This document shows, in pieces, positions 7,731-16,651 of a stretch of 64,000 nt of DNA. This DNA is from Mariniflexile jejuense. GTDB lineage: Bacteria; Bacteroidota; Bacteroidia; Flavobacteriales; Flavobacteriaceae. A program made the translations under genes and the position numbers. Location of the stretch: contig NZ_JBHTJI010000001.1 in NCBI RefSeq assembly GCF_042675665.1, forward strand, positions 1,674,001 to 1,738,000. The letters are read 5' to 3'. Every line of letters begins with the position of its first letter. The first letter of the stretch is position 1. Under the pieces are notes generated by a model. It was not told where the DNA came from. It searched no databases and was given only the letters and a program-made list of their open reading frames with translations.

Positions 7731-9767
7731 ATGACATCAAATATTTTACTCAAATCGTTCAAAACACCTTATAATACTGCACCTTTTTCAAAAATTAAAA
7801 ATGAAAATTTTTTACCTGCTTTTAAACAAGCTATTGATGATGCAAAGGCTGAAATTGATGTTATTGTAAATAATAAAGACATTCCAACCTTTAAAAACAC
7901 CATAGAAGCATTAGAATTTTCGGGCGAACAACTAGATAGAATTTCTAGCATTTTTTTTAATTTAAATTCTGCTGAAACTAACGATACCATTCAAAAAATA
8001 GCACAAGAAGTTTCACCATTACTATCAGAATTCAGTAACGATATTACGTTGAATGAAGCATTATTCAAACGTATAAAAGCAGTTTACGATTCAAAAAACT
8101 CGTTAAATTTAACTACAGAACAGCAAACACTTCTAGATAAAAAGTACAAAAGTTTTTCCAGGAATGGCGCCAATTTATCTGATGATAAAAAATCCAAACT
8201 TAGGGAAATAGATAAAGAATTAAGCAAATTGAAATTGAAGTTTGGTGAAAACATTCTTGCCGAAACCAACAAATTCGAAATTTTGATTACCAATGAAGCA
8301 GAACTTTCCGGATTACCAGAAGGCGCTATTGAAGCAGCAAAACAACTCGCAGAATCTAAAGAAAAAGACGGCTGGTTGTTTACTTTAGATTACCCAAGTT
8401 ATATTCCATTTGTTACCTATGCCGATAATAGAGCATTACGCAAAAAATTAACTTTAGCGGCAGGCAGCAAGGGTTTTAACAATGATGCTTTAGATAATCA
8501 AGATATTGTTTTAAAAATTGTAAAGCTTCGGTTTGAACGGGCTAATTTATTAGGTTATAAAACCCATGCACATTTTGTTTTAGAAGAACGCATGGCAAAA
8601 ACACCTGAAAATGTTCTAGAATTTTCAAATGAATTACTAGAAAAAGCAAAACCTGCCGCTAAACGCGAATTTGAAAACCTTCAAAATTTCGCAAAGGAAT
8701 TAGACGGAATTTCTCAACTTGAAAAATGGGATGGTTCATATTATTCTGAAAAGTTAAAACAAAAATTATTCAATTTAGATGATGAACTTTTAAAACCATA
8801 TTTCAAATTAGAAAATGTTATAAATGGCGCTTTTACGGTTGCCAATAAATTATTTGATTTACATTTTGAAGAAATTACCGAGATTGACAAATACCATGAA
8901 GACGTTTTAACTTATAAAGTAACCAATACTAAAGGCGAATTCATAGCAATTTTTTATGCCGATTTTTTTCCAAGAGCAGGAAAACGTAATGGTGCGTGGA
9001 TGACATCTTTCAAACCACAATCTATAAAAAATGGCGAGAATGATAGACCGCACATTTCAATAGTTTGCAACTTTACAAAACCTACAAAAAGTAAACCGTC
9101 ATTACTAACTTTTAATGAAGTTACAACGTTATTCCACGAATTTGGACACGCATTACATGGTATGCTGGCAAACACCACCTACCCTAGTTTGTCTGGAACT
9201 TCTGTGTTTTGGGATTTTGTAGAATTACCAAGTCAAGTTATGGAAAACTGGTGTTATGAAAAAGAGGCTTTAGAAATTTTTGCTAAACATTATGAAACTG
9301 GAGAAGTAATACCAATGAATTTGGTTGAAAAAATAAAAGAATCGGCAACCTTTTTACAAGGCATGCAAACCTTACGCCAATTAAGTTTTGGGTTATTAGA
9401 TATGAGTTGGCATGCAGGCGAATCGCCAGAAACCATAAAAAATGTAAAAGCACTCGAATTAAAAGCTTTTGAAAACACATCATTATATCCTGAAACACCT
9501 GAAACTTGTATGAGCACCTCGTTTTCTCATATCTTTCAAGGTGGCTATTCGTCTGGTTATTACAGTTATAAATGGGCTGAAGTTTTAGATGCCGATGCTT
9601 TTGAATATTTTAAAGAAACTGGCATTTTCAATAAAGAAACCGCAACAAAGTTTAAAAACAATGTGCTTTCGCAAGGCGGAACTGATGATCCAATGGTACT
9701 TTACAAACGCTTTCGCGGAAAAGAACCACAGCCAGAAGCGTTGTTAAAACGTGCTGGGTTGATATAA
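7731..9767 (+). CDS. M3 family zinc metallopeptidase (oligopeptidase A / dipeptidyl carboxypeptidase type)
   Basis: 678 residues, the usual length of M3 oligopeptidases. The zinc site reads LFHEFGHALHGML, with downstream SVFWDFVELPSQVMENW that completes the M3 active site (the second Glu and substrate-binding residues). No signal peptide is present, so it is probably cytoplasmic, degrading short peptides. The C-terminal GGYSSGYYSYKWAEVLDAD motif is typical of the Dcp/OpdA subfamily. OpdA and Dcp cannot be separated by eye. It contains one copy of the 13-mer CGCTTTCGCGGAA at 9708-9720 within codons near its 3' end. Confidence 0.92.
   Translation: MTSNILLKSFKTPYNTAPFSKIKNENFLPAFKQAIDDAKAEIDVIVNNKDIPTFKNTIEALEFSGEQLDRISSIFFNLNSAETNDTIQKIAQEVSPLLSEFSNDITLNEALFKRIKAVYDSKNSLNLTTEQQTLLDKKYKSFSRNGANLSDDKKSKLREIDKELSKLKLKFGENILAETNKFEILITNEAELSGLPEGAIEAAKQLAESKEKDGWLFTLDYPSYIPFVTYADNRALRKKLTLAAGSKGFNNDALDNQDIVLKIVKLRFERANLLGYKTHAHFVLEERMAKTPENVLEFSNELLEKAKPAAKREFENLQNFAKELDGISQLEKWDGSYYSEKLKQKLFNLDDELLKPYFKLENVINGAFTVANKLFDLHFEEITEIDKYHEDVLTYKVTNTKGEFIAIFYADFFPRAGKRNGAWMTSFKPQSIKNGENDRPHISIVCNFTKPTKSKPSLLTFNEVTTLFHEFGHALHGMLANTTYPSLSGTSVFWDFVELPSQVMENWCYEKEALEIFAKHYETGEVIPMNLVEKIKESATFLQGMQTLRQLSFGLLDMSWHAGESPETIKNVKALELKAFENTSLYPETPETCMSTSFSHIFQGGYSSGYYSYKWAEVLDADAFEYFKETGIFNKETATKFKNNVLSQGGTDDPMVLYKRFRGKEPQPEALLKRAGLI
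9708..9720 (+). repeat. 13-mer CGCTTTCGCGGAA, copy 1
   Basis: Exact 13-base word within the M3 peptidase coding sequence. The same word occurs at 16058 (+), 29475 (-) and 45891 (-). Confidence 0.8.
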
Positions 9768-9777
9768 ATTAATCGAT

Positions 9778-10206
9778 ATGAATATAGATATACCCATTTG
9801 GATTATTTTTATTGGCGGATTAGGTCAAATATTTACCGCAATAATATACCCATATATTCGTCATGCTGTATTTGACTGGTACAATGACGTTAAACAATTA
9901 AAACCGCTAAATCAAGAAATAGCAAAAACATATGGCAGATACATACAAGGGTTGAACTTTTCTTTTGGAGCAATAGCAATTTTAATACCTTCCGATTTAA
10001 AAAACCATTCAAATTTAGCAATTGCCATTACTGCCTTAATTGCTGCGTATTGGGTTGGTAAAGTACTAACTCAAATTGCCTATTATCCAATGTATGACAT
10101 TCCTAAAAAAGCTATATTTAAAATAGGAAGTTATTTTATGAATTTTTTATTCACTTTTTTTGCTATTGTTTATTCTTTACTTTTAATTGAAAACATATTC
10201 TTTTAA
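9778..10206 (+). CDS. small membrane protein of unknown function
   Basis: 142 residues with four hydrophobic stretches (about 7-27, 60-68, 76-98, 116-138). No domain is recognised. It starts 10 nt after the M3 peptidase stop on the same strand, so it is probably read from the same transcript, but the context says nothing about its role. The ATG at 9778 is the only good start. Confidence 0.6.
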   Translation: MNIDIPIWIIFIGGLGQIFTAIIYPYIRHAVFDWYNDVKQLKPLNQEIAKTYGRYIQGLNFSFGAIAILIPSDLKNHSNLAIAITALIAAYWVGKVLTQIAYYPMYDIPKKAIFKIGSYFMNFLFTFFAIVYSLLLIENIFF

Positions 10207-10228
10207 TCTAGGTATGAAATTTTTACCC

Positions 10229-10236
10229 TATTTTTG
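10229..10236 (+). promoter_or_regulatory. -7 element of the ECF sigma factor gene
   Basis: TATTTTTG, an exact TAnnTTTG match, 24 nt before the chosen ATG at 10261. Its final TTG forms a false in-frame start at 10234. If ECF autoregulation occurs, an additional ECF-type promoter may exist, but none was recognised. Confidence 0.5.
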
Positions 10237-10260
10237 AAAAAAAAGAAATATTGCAAAACC

Positions 10261-10815
10261 ATGTCTAACCATCAAATTAATCCTAATAAATGGATCGATT
10301 TATATTCCGATTACCTATTTAACTACACCGTTACGCGTGTTAGTGATAGAGAGATTGCGCAAGATTTGGTGCAAGACACGTTTTTAGCAGCCTTAAAATC
10401 GATGAAAAATTTTAAAGGTGAAGCTAGCGAACGTACGTGGCTAATATCTATTTTAAAACGAAAAGTTATTGACCATTATAGAAAAATAAATTCTAACAAA
10501 GGTAAAGCTGAAGTACGCATAACATATAATGATGATTCTGAATCTGAAGGTGATTGGTTGGAAGAACGTGTTGCAGACCCGTTTGATAAAACCGCCGAAG
10601 ATACCATGCAAAATGCAGAACTTGGTGATGCAATTTTTAACTGTTTAAGTAAATTACCTGAAAAGCAAGCCGATGTTTTTAGAATGAAAACCATAGAAGG
10701 ACTAGAAACCGAAGTTATTTGTAATGAACTAAACATCACAGCGTCTAACCTTTGGGTAATTATTCATAGAGCTCGAACTGCCATGGCAGATTGCTTAAAA
10801 GAAAATTGGTTTTAA
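10261..10815 (+). CDS. ECF-type RNA polymerase sigma factor
   Basis: 184 residues from ATG 10261. Region 2 contains FNYTVTRVSDREIAQDLVQD and TFLAALKSMKNF, and the -10-recognition helix area has ERTWLISILKRKVIDHYRK. Region 4 is the helix-turn-helix around LPEKQADVFRMKTIEGLETE and ITASNLWVIIHRAR. The longer start at 10234 is TTG inside the promoter element and is rejected. The stop is 2 nt before a gene for a small zinc-finger protein with the HxxxCxxC pattern of anti-sigma factors, so the two probably form a sigma/anti-sigma pair. The target regulon and signal are unknown. Confidence 0.92.
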   Translation: MSNHQINPNKWIDLYSDYLFNYTVTRVSDREIAQDLVQDTFLAALKSMKNFKGEASERTWLISILKRKVIDHYRKINSNKGKAEVRITYNDDSESEGDWLEERVADPFDKTAEDTMQNAELGDAIFNCLSKLPEKQADVFRMKTIEGLETEVICNELNITASNLWVIIHRARTAMADCLKENWF

Positions 10816-10817
10816 TT

Positions 10818-11084
10818 ATGAGTAATAAAATTAAAATTATGTTGAAGTGTGATGAAGCAAATCATATGTGCGATAAGTCGCAGTATAAAAATGCTTCTTT
10901 ATGGGAAAAGATAAAACTAAATGTTCATTTAATATATTGTAATGCTTGCAGAAAGTATACAAAAAACAATGCAAAACTTACTAAAGTTGTAGATAAGGCA
11001 AATGTAACCTGTTTAGATAAAAAGTGTAAAGAAGCCATGAAGCAAACATTGGACAAGGCTATAAAAGACACATCTATTAACTAA
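10818..11084 (+). CDS. soluble ZAS-like zinc-binding protein, probable anti-sigma partner
   Basis: 88 residues from ATG 10818, 2 nt after the ECF sigma stop. H37, C41 and C44 form the HxxxCxxC core of zinc-associated anti-sigma (ZAS) proteins, and additional cysteines lie at C11, C18, C65 and C70. There is no membrane segment, unlike many anti-sigma factors, so it resembles RsrA-type soluble sensors, where thiols and zinc hold or release the sigma factor. The pairing with the sigma factor is inferred from position and motif. The last 8 nt overlap the 3' end of the convergent gene. A longer start at 10791 overlaps the sigma gene and is not preferred. Confidence 0.72.
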   Translation: MSNKIKIMLKCDEANHMCDKSQYKNASLWEKIKLNVHLIYCNACRKYTKNNAKLTKVVDKANVTCLDKKCKEAMKQTLDKAIKDTSIN

Positions 11085-11910
11085 ACAAAAGCAATAACAA
11101 ACCCCATAAAACAGGCAAACCTTCAACCCAAAACGAACTATAATAGTTTCCTTGTTCTTTCTTGGAATATATTAAAAGTAACCCAGCAGTAAAGGTTACA
11201 ACAAGTAAAATAACTACGCTTATTGTACTTATTTCATCTTTAAAAAATTCTGAAAAATAAAATATTAGCAAAAGCAAAACACCCATTATTTTTGTTTGTT
11301 TCACGCCTATTTTTTGTGGTATGGTTGCTAATTTTAAACTATCGTATCGTAAATCTCTAATTTCAAATGGCAACATTAACACGATAATAAAAACAAAACG
11401 TTGTATTGCAGCAAAAACATTATCAAATTGTAAATTGTATTGACTATTTATTAATGGCAAAAAAACGGTTACACCTGTCCATACCAACGCTATTACATAC
11501 ACCTTTAAACCACCAATACTTCGTAAGTTGGATTGTTTATCTAAAAACATTTTTTTTGGCAAAAACGGTATTGCATAAAAAAAAGTAACTAACCCAAAAC
11601 CAGCAATAAAAAGAAATGAACTTGCATGTAGTTTCAATGCAAAATAGCACATCAAAATAAAACTAAACAACGAAAATATTTGAATAGCTTTTAACCATGA
11701 AGCCAAACGCCTGTGGTGAAATTTAGCTAATCCAAAATACTTCACAAAATTATAACCCGTTATAGATGCGAAAAACACAAAATAAAGCAGTGACTCATCA
11801 AGTAATAAATTATGTGTTTTTAAAGTAATCCAGGTTAAAGAAACAACCGCTAAAGCCACATGGATACTACTATTTATATAAAAATTAAATAACTTCTTAA
11901 TCACTTGCAT
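11077..11910 (-). CDS. polytopic membrane protein, UbiA-prenyltransferase-like
   Basis: 277 residues from ATG 11910 with about eight to nine hydrophobic segments. The LPFEIRDLRYDSLKLATIPQ stretch resembles the second Asp-rich motif of UbiA-type prenyltransferases (DxxD followed by a Thr-Ile-Pro turn), but the first motif (NDxxD) is not evident; NFVKYFGLAKFHHRR stands at about its position. It may therefore be a degenerate or divergent UbiA-fold protein. A GTG start at 11931 lies upstream of a TATTTTTG promoter element and is rejected. The last 8 nt overlap the convergent ZAS gene. The substrate is unknown. Confidence 0.6.
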   Translation of the reverse strand: MQVIKKLFNFYINSSIHVALAVVSLTWITLKTHNLLLDESLLYFVFFASITGYNFVKYFGLAKFHHRRLASWLKAIQIFSLFSFILMCYFALKLHASSFLFIAGFGLVTFFYAIPFLPKKMFLDKQSNLRSIGGLKVYVIALVWTGVTVFLPLINSQYNLQFDNVFAAIQRFVFIIVLMLPFEIRDLRYDSLKLATIPQKIGVKQTKIMGVLLLLIFYFSEFFKDEISTISVVILLVVTFTAGLLLIYSKKEQGNYYSSFWVEGLPVLWGLLLLLFS

Positions 11911-11914
11911 TTTA

Positions 11915-11922
11915 CAAAAATA
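11915..11922 (-). promoter_or_regulatory. -7 element of the UbiA-like gene
   Basis: TATTTTTG on the minus strand, exact TAnnTTTG, ending only 4 nt before the ATG at 11910. Transcription would start at or next to the start codon, so the mRNA may be leaderless. Confidence 0.5.
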
Positions 11923-12008
11923 AACAAACACTTTCGTACTGTGTTAATAAGGTTTGCAAATGGTTAAAAACTTTCCATTTTATGCAATTAAACACGTATT
12001 ATATTACG

Positions 12009-12016
12009 TATTTTTG
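12009..12016 (+). promoter_or_regulatory. -7 element of the gcvP promoter
   Basis: TATTTTTG, exact TAnnTTTG, 25 nt before the gcvP ATG. No glycine-riboswitch-like structure is visible in the short leader, and no obvious -33 TTG was found. Confidence 0.5.
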
Positions 12017-12041
12017 CGAATTATATAAACAATTCCACTTA

Positions 12042-14891
12042 ATGAATACAAACGCTTTTGCACTGCGTCATATTGGACCAAGAGAAAACGACCAAAAACT
12101 TATGCTAAAAACCATAGGTGTAGACTCTTTAGACCAATTAATTTATGAAACTATTCCAGATGATATCCGATTAAAGAATAGTTTAAATTTAGATGAACCA
12201 ATGACGGAGTATGAATACTTACTTCATATTCACGAGTTATCTAAACTTAATAAAGCCTATAAAACATATATTGGCTTGGGCTATCATCCAACTATTTTAC
12301 CGGCAGTTATTCAAAGAAATATTCTTGAAAACCCAGGTTGGTATACTGCCTACACGCCTTACCAAGCCGAAATAGCTCAAGGCAGATTGGAAGCACTTTT
12401 AAATTACCAAACCATGGTTATGGATTTAACAGGTATGGAAATTGCAAATGCATCACTACTTGATGAAGGTACAGCTGCTGCTGAAGCTATGAGTTTATTG
12501 TTTGCAGTTCGTGAACGCGAGCAAAAGAAAAATAACGTAAACAAGTTTTTTGTTTCTGAAAACATATTACCACAAACCTTGTCATTACTTCAAACCAGAT
12601 CAACACCTATTGGTATTGAATTAGTTATAGGTAATGAGGAAACTTTTACATTTTCTACTGATTTTTTTGGAGCAATTTTACAATATCCTGGTAAAGACGG
12701 ACAAGTAACAGACATAAAAAACTTTATAAGCAAAGCGAATGAAGCCCAAATAAAAGTAGCAGTTGCTGCCGATATTTTAAGCTTAATAAAACTTGAAGCG
12801 CCAGGTAAATTTGGAGCAGATGTGGTAGTTGGCACAACCCAACGTTTTGGAATCCCTATGGGGTATGGTGGTCCGCATGCCGCTTATTTTGCTACTAAAG
12901 ATGCTTACAAACGTGATATTCCAGGACGCATCATTGGCGTAACTAAAGACACAAATGGAAACAGAGCGCTACGTATGGCATTACAAACCCGTGAACAACA
13001 TATAAAGCGTGACAAAGCAACTTCTAATATTTGTACAGCACAAGTTTTACTAGCGGTCATGGCAAGTATGTATGCTGTATATCATGGTCCAAAAGGTTTA
13101 AAATTTATAGCCAATAAAGTACACAACACTGCTTCCAATTTAGCCATTGCATTAAAAACATTAGGTTATAATCAAATAAACACATCGTTTTTTGATACAC
13201 TTCAAATTAAAACCGATTCCAAAAAAATAAAACAAATTGCTAAGCTTAAAAAAGTTAATTTATTTTATCCAGATAGTGAAACAGTTACTATTTCTGTAAA
13301 TGAAACTACTTCGGTACGAGATTTAAACTATTTAATTTCAATTTTTGCAGAAGCTTCAGAAAAAGAAACTATCATTATCGAATCTATTTCAGAAGGCAAT
13401 AACATATCAGAAAACTTAAAAAGAGAATCTGAATTTTTAACACTTGATGTATTCAACAAATACCATTCTGAAACCGAATTAATGCGTTATATAAAATCCT
13501 TAGAACGTAAAGATTTGGCATTAAATCATTCCATGATTTCTTTAGGTTCTTGCACTATGAAATTGAATGCTGCTTCAGAAATGTTACCTTTAAGTATATT
13601 CAAATGGGCAAATATCCATCCGTTTGTTCCAAAAAAACAAGCACAAGGGTATTTAACTGTTTTAAAGGAATTAGAAGATCAATTAACCGAAATTACTGGT
13701 TTCGCAGCAACATCTTTACAACCAAATTCTGGTGCTCAAGGCGAATATGCAGGCCTGATGGTTATTAAAGCATACCATGAATCTCGTAATGAAGGCCATA
13801 GAGATATTTGTTTAATTCCATCATCAGCACACGGTACTAACCCTGCAAGTGCTATTATGGCAGGTATGAAAGTAGTTGTAACAAAATCAACTGCTGAAGG
13901 GAATATTGATGTTGAAGATTTGCGTGAAAAGGCGCTTTTACACAAAGATAACTTATCGTGTTTAATGGTTACCTACCCATCTACGCATGGTGTTTATGAA
14001 TCTGCAATTAAGGAAGTTACAAAAATTATTCATGATAATGGCGGACAAGTTTATATGGATGGTGCCAACATGAATGCGCAAGTAGGCTTAACAAACCCTG
14101 GCAATATTGGTGCCGATGTTTGCCACTTAAACTTACACAAAACCTTCGCTATTCCTCACGGTGGTGGTGGTCCTGGTGTTGGCCCAATATGTGTTGCCAA
14201 ACAACTTGTGCCATTTTTACCGAGTAACCCTATTAAAAAAGTTGGCGGTGAACAAGCAATTACGGCTATTTCTGCAGCGCCTTATGGCTCAGCTTTGGCT
14301 TGCTTAATTTCGTATGGCTATATAAAAATGTTAGGTGCTGAAGGCTTAACAGAGTCTACAAAAATTGCAATTCTAAATGCCAATTACATCAAACACCGTT
14401 TACAAGGTAGTTTTGATACGTTATACTCTGGTGAACGTGGTCGAGCAGCTCACGAAATGATTGTAGATTGCCGACCATTTAAAGCCAATGGTATTGAAGT
14501 AACAGATATTGCAAAACGTTTAATGGACTATGGGTTTCATGCACCAACAGTATCTTTTCCAGTAGCTGGAACATTAATGATTGAACCTACCGAAAGTGAA
14601 AGTAAAGCTGAAATTGACCGTTTTTGTGATGCTATGATTTCAATTAAAAAAGAAATTGACAAGGCTTCAAAAGATGATGACAATAATGTTTTAAAAAATG
14701 CTCCTCATACTTTAGAAATGATAACTGCAAACGAATGGAACTTTCCTTATACTCGTGAAGAAGCTGCGTTTCCCCATGATTATGTTAGCGATAACAAATT
14801 CTGGCCAAGTGTAAGACGTGTTGATGACGCTTATGGCGATAGAAATTTAATATGCTCTTGTGCACCTATTGAAGCCTATGCAGAGGTGTAA
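12042..14891 (+). CDS. gcvP: glycine dehydrogenase (aminomethyl-transferring), P-protein
   Basis: 949 residues from ATG 12042 (MNTNAFALRHIGPRENDQ); an in-frame ATG at 11982 lies upstream of the TATTTTTG promoter element and is rejected. This is the single-chain form with two homologous halves. The C-terminal half carries the PLP lysine K700 in HLNLHKTFAIPHGGGGPG, and the N-terminal half has the diverged LDEGTAAAEAMSLLFA segment. It decarboxylates glycine and passes the aminomethyl group to the lipoyl arm of GcvH. gcvT and gcvH are not nearby, as is common in this family. The reading frame is intact at normal length. Confidence 0.97.
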   Translation: MNTNAFALRHIGPRENDQKLMLKTIGVDSLDQLIYETIPDDIRLKNSLNLDEPMTEYEYLLHIHELSKLNKAYKTYIGLGYHPTILPAVIQRNILENPGWYTAYTPYQAEIAQGRLEALLNYQTMVMDLTGMEIANASLLDEGTAAAEAMSLLFAVREREQKKNNVNKFFVSENILPQTLSLLQTRSTPIGIELVIGNEETFTFSTDFFGAILQYPGKDGQVTDIKNFISKANEAQIKVAVAADILSLIKLEAPGKFGADVVVGTTQRFGIPMGYGGPHAAYFATKDAYKRDIPGRIIGVTKDTNGNRALRMALQTREQHIKRDKATSNICTAQVLLAVMASMYAVYHGPKGLKFIANKVHNTASNLAIALKTLGYNQINTSFFDTLQIKTDSKKIKQIAKLKKVNLFYPDSETVTISVNETTSVRDLNYLISIFAEASEKETIIIESISEGNNISENLKRESEFLTLDVFNKYHSETELMRYIKSLERKDLALNHSMISLGSCTMKLNAASEMLPLSIFKWANIHPFVPKKQAQGYLTVLKELEDQLTEITGFAATSLQPNSGAQGEYAGLMVIKAYHESRNEGHRDICLIPSSAHGTNPASAIMAGMKVVVTKSTAEGNIDVEDLREKALLHKDNLSCLMVTYPSTHGVYESAIKEVTKIIHDNGGQVYMDGANMNAQVGLTNPGNIGADVCHLNLHKTFAIPHGGGGPGVGPICVAKQLVPFLPSNPIKKVGGEQAITAISAAPYGSALACLISYGYIKMLGAEGLTESTKIAILNANYIKHRLQGSFDTLYSGERGRAAHEMIVDCRPFKANGIEVTDIAKRLMDYGFHAPTVSFPVAGTLMIEPTESESKAEIDRFCDAMISIKKEIDKASKDDDNNVLKNAPHTLEMITANEWNFPYTREEAAFPHDYVSDNKFWPSVRRVDDAYGDRNLICSCAPIEAYAEV

Positions 14892-14899
14892 ATAAGCGG

Positions 14900-14933
14900 T
14901 TGAACATCGTAAATTTTAATAAATTTAAATTTG
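14900..14933 (+). promoter_or_regulatory. promoter of the ketoacyl synthase III gene
   Basis: TTG at 14900-14902, 23-nt spacer, then TAAATTTG at 14926-14933, an exact TAnnTTTG element, 60 nt before the ATG at 14994. The -7 element overlaps the left arm of the inverted repeat at 14927-14985. Confidence 0.5.
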
Positions 14934-14990
14934 CCTTTTTATAAAACCTTGTAACTTGTATGAGGAAACTAAAAAAGGCAAATTTTTCTT
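14927..14990 (+). terminator. long inverted repeat with T-tract between gcvP and the KAS III gene
   Basis: Perfect 14-bp arms aaatttgccttttt (14927-14940) and aaaaaggcaaattt (14972-14985) with a 31-nt loop, followed by ttctttttATG. In read-through RNA from gcvP it would form a terminator-like hairpin 8 nt before the next start codon; from the local promoter most of the left arm would not be transcribed. It may let gcvP and the downstream gene be controlled separately. Confidence 0.5.
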
Positions 14991-14993
14991 TTT

Positions 14994-16052
14994 ATGAACA
15001 TTAAAATTACCGGTACTGGTAGCTACATTCCAGATACTATCGAAAAAAACGAGGCTTTCTACGAACATACATTTTTAAACACTGATGGTTCAATAATTAA
15101 CTACCCTAACAACGTTATTATTGAAAAATTTCAAGCTATTACAGGTATTGCAGAAAGGCGGTATGCCAAACCACATTTAAACGCTTCCGATTTGGGTTTT
15201 TTTGCTGCCGAAAGAGCCATTGAAGATGCTAAAATAGATCCCGAAACTATTGATTATATTATTGTTGCGCACAATTTTGGCGATGTAAAATATAACACCG
15301 TACAAAGTGATATGTTGCCAGGTTTAGCCGTTAGAATTAAACATAGCTTACGCATAAAAAACCCAAAATGTGTTGCTTACGATATATTATTTGGCTGTCC
15401 TGGTTGGATAGAAGGCGTAATACAAGCACAAGCTTTTATTAAAGCAGGAATGGCAAAACGCTGTTTAGTTATTGGTACTGAAACCCTTTCTAGAGTCGTT
15501 GATAAATATGATAGAGACGCTATGATTTTTTCAGATGGCGCTGGTGCAACTATTATTGAAGCAACTGAAGATGAAGGCGGTATTTTAGCACATGAAACCG
15601 CTAGCTACACCTACGATGAAGCCTATCACTTGTACTTTGGAAATTCTAACAACCAAAACTTAAACAAAGACACGCGCTATATAAAAATGGATGGTCGTAA
15701 AATATATGAATTCGCTTTAATTCATGTACCTCAAGCCATAAAAACATGTATTGATAATAGTGGCGTAGCTATTAAAGATATTAAGAAAATTTTTATCCAT
15801 CAAGCAAATGAAAAAATGGATGAAGCTATTTTAAAACGCTTGTACAGACTTTACAAAACTGAAATTCCAGAACACATTATGCCAATGAGCATACAAACAC
15901 TAGGAAACAGCTCGGTAGCCACTGTACCAACGCTTTTAGATTTAGTAAGAAACAATAAACTAGAAAACCAAAGCCTCAACAAAGGCGATGTTATTATATT
16001 TGCAAGTGTTGGTGCCGGTATGCATATTAATGCTTTTGCTTATAAATATTAA
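14994..16052 (+). CDS. 3-oxoacyl-ACP synthase III family protein (FabH-like)
   Basis: 352 residues with the KAS III catalytic triad in order: C135 (LFGCPGW), H269 (FIHQAN) and N305 (LGNSSVAT). FabH condenses an acyl-CoA with malonyl-ACP. This protein carries an extended N-terminal region (a TDGSIINYPNNVI segment) that is not in canonical FabH, so it belongs to a FabH-like group and may use a different starter or act in a side pathway. It is followed on the same strand by a methyltransferase (26 nt) and a family 2 glycosyltransferase, suggesting a small lipid- or glycolipid-modifying cluster; that link is inference. It has its own promoter. Confidence 0.85.
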   Translation: MNIKITGTGSYIPDTIEKNEAFYEHTFLNTDGSIINYPNNVIIEKFQAITGIAERRYAKPHLNASDLGFFAAERAIEDAKIDPETIDYIIVAHNFGDVKYNTVQSDMLPGLAVRIKHSLRIKNPKCVAYDILFGCPGWIEGVIQAQAFIKAGMAKRCLVIGTETLSRVVDKYDRDAMIFSDGAGATIIEATEDEGGILAHETASYTYDEAYHLYFGNSNNQNLNKDTRYIKMDGRKIYEFALIHVPQAIKTCIDNSGVAIKDIKKIFIHQANEKMDEAILKRLYRLYKTEIPEHIMPMSIQTLGNSSVATVPTLLDLVRNNKLENQSLNKGDVIIFASVGAGMHINAFAYKY

Positions 16053-16057
16053 CATTT

Positions 16058-16070
16058 CGCTTTCGCGGAA
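16058..16070 (+). repeat. 13-mer CGCTTTCGCGGAA, copy 2
   Basis: Exact word in the 26-nt gap between the KAS III-like gene and the methyltransferase gene. Together with the preceding ttt and following a it forms a weak hairpin. Confidence 0.8.
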
Positions 16071-16078
16071 ACAAAAAC

Positions 16079-16600
16079 ATGTACGAAAAAACTTTTCCAA
16101 ACAAACGTTTTAAACATACAATTGAGTTTTTAGAAAAACACATTACTAAAACTGAAACAATTTTAGATTTGGGTGTTGTAAATCCGTTTTCTGAAATAAT
16201 GAAAAATCACGGTTATACGGTTGAAAACACTGCAGGTGAAGATTTAGATTTAAACACTTTAACCATTGAAAATTCAAATGCTTCTGTGGTTACAGCTTTC
16301 GAAATTTTTGAACATCTTCTGTCCCCTTTTACTGTTTTAAAATCAATAAAAACCAACAAATTAGTTGCCAGTGTTCCTTTAAAATTATGGTTTTCTTCAG
16401 CTTATAGAAGTAATACCGATATGCTTGATAGGCACTACCATGAGTTTGAAGATTGGCAATTCGATTGGTTGTTAGAAAAAGCTGGCTGGAAAATTGTAGA
16501 TCGCCAAAAATGGACAAACCCAACCAAAAAAATTGGCATACGCCCAATGTTGCGCTTGTTTACTCCAAGATATTACATTGTTTATGCAGAAAGAATTTAA
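16079..16600 (+). CDS. class I SAM-dependent methyltransferase (Methyltransf_11-like)
   Basis: 173 residues. Motif I is shortened (ILDLGVVNPF) and motif II is the AFEIFEHLLSP region, as in small Methyltransf_11/23-like proteins. The C-terminus has HYHEFEDWQFDWLLEKAGW, commonly seen where such enzymes act on lipid or glycan intermediates. Motif I lacks the usual GxGxG, so SAM binding is probable but atypical. It is 26 nt downstream of the KAS III gene and upstream of a glycosyltransferase. The substrate is unknown. Confidence 0.75.
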   Translation: MYEKTFPNKRFKHTIEFLEKHITKTETILDLGVVNPFSEIMKNHGYTVENTAGEDLDLNTLTIENSNASVVTAFEIFEHLLSPFTVLKSIKTNKLVASVPLKLWFSSAYRSNTDMLDRHYHEFEDWQFDWLLEKAGWKIVDRQKWTNPTKKIGIRPMLRLFTPRYYIVYAERI

Positions 16601-16651
16601 AATAGTATTAATTTAACCCTTAAAACTTTATAAACTTTCTACTTTACAACG

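Noticed and set aside
10234..10260. Longer TTG-started N-terminus for the ECF sigma factor
   Set aside because: The TTG is the end of the TATTTTTG promoter element; the added residues are Lys-rich and not typical of sigma region 1.
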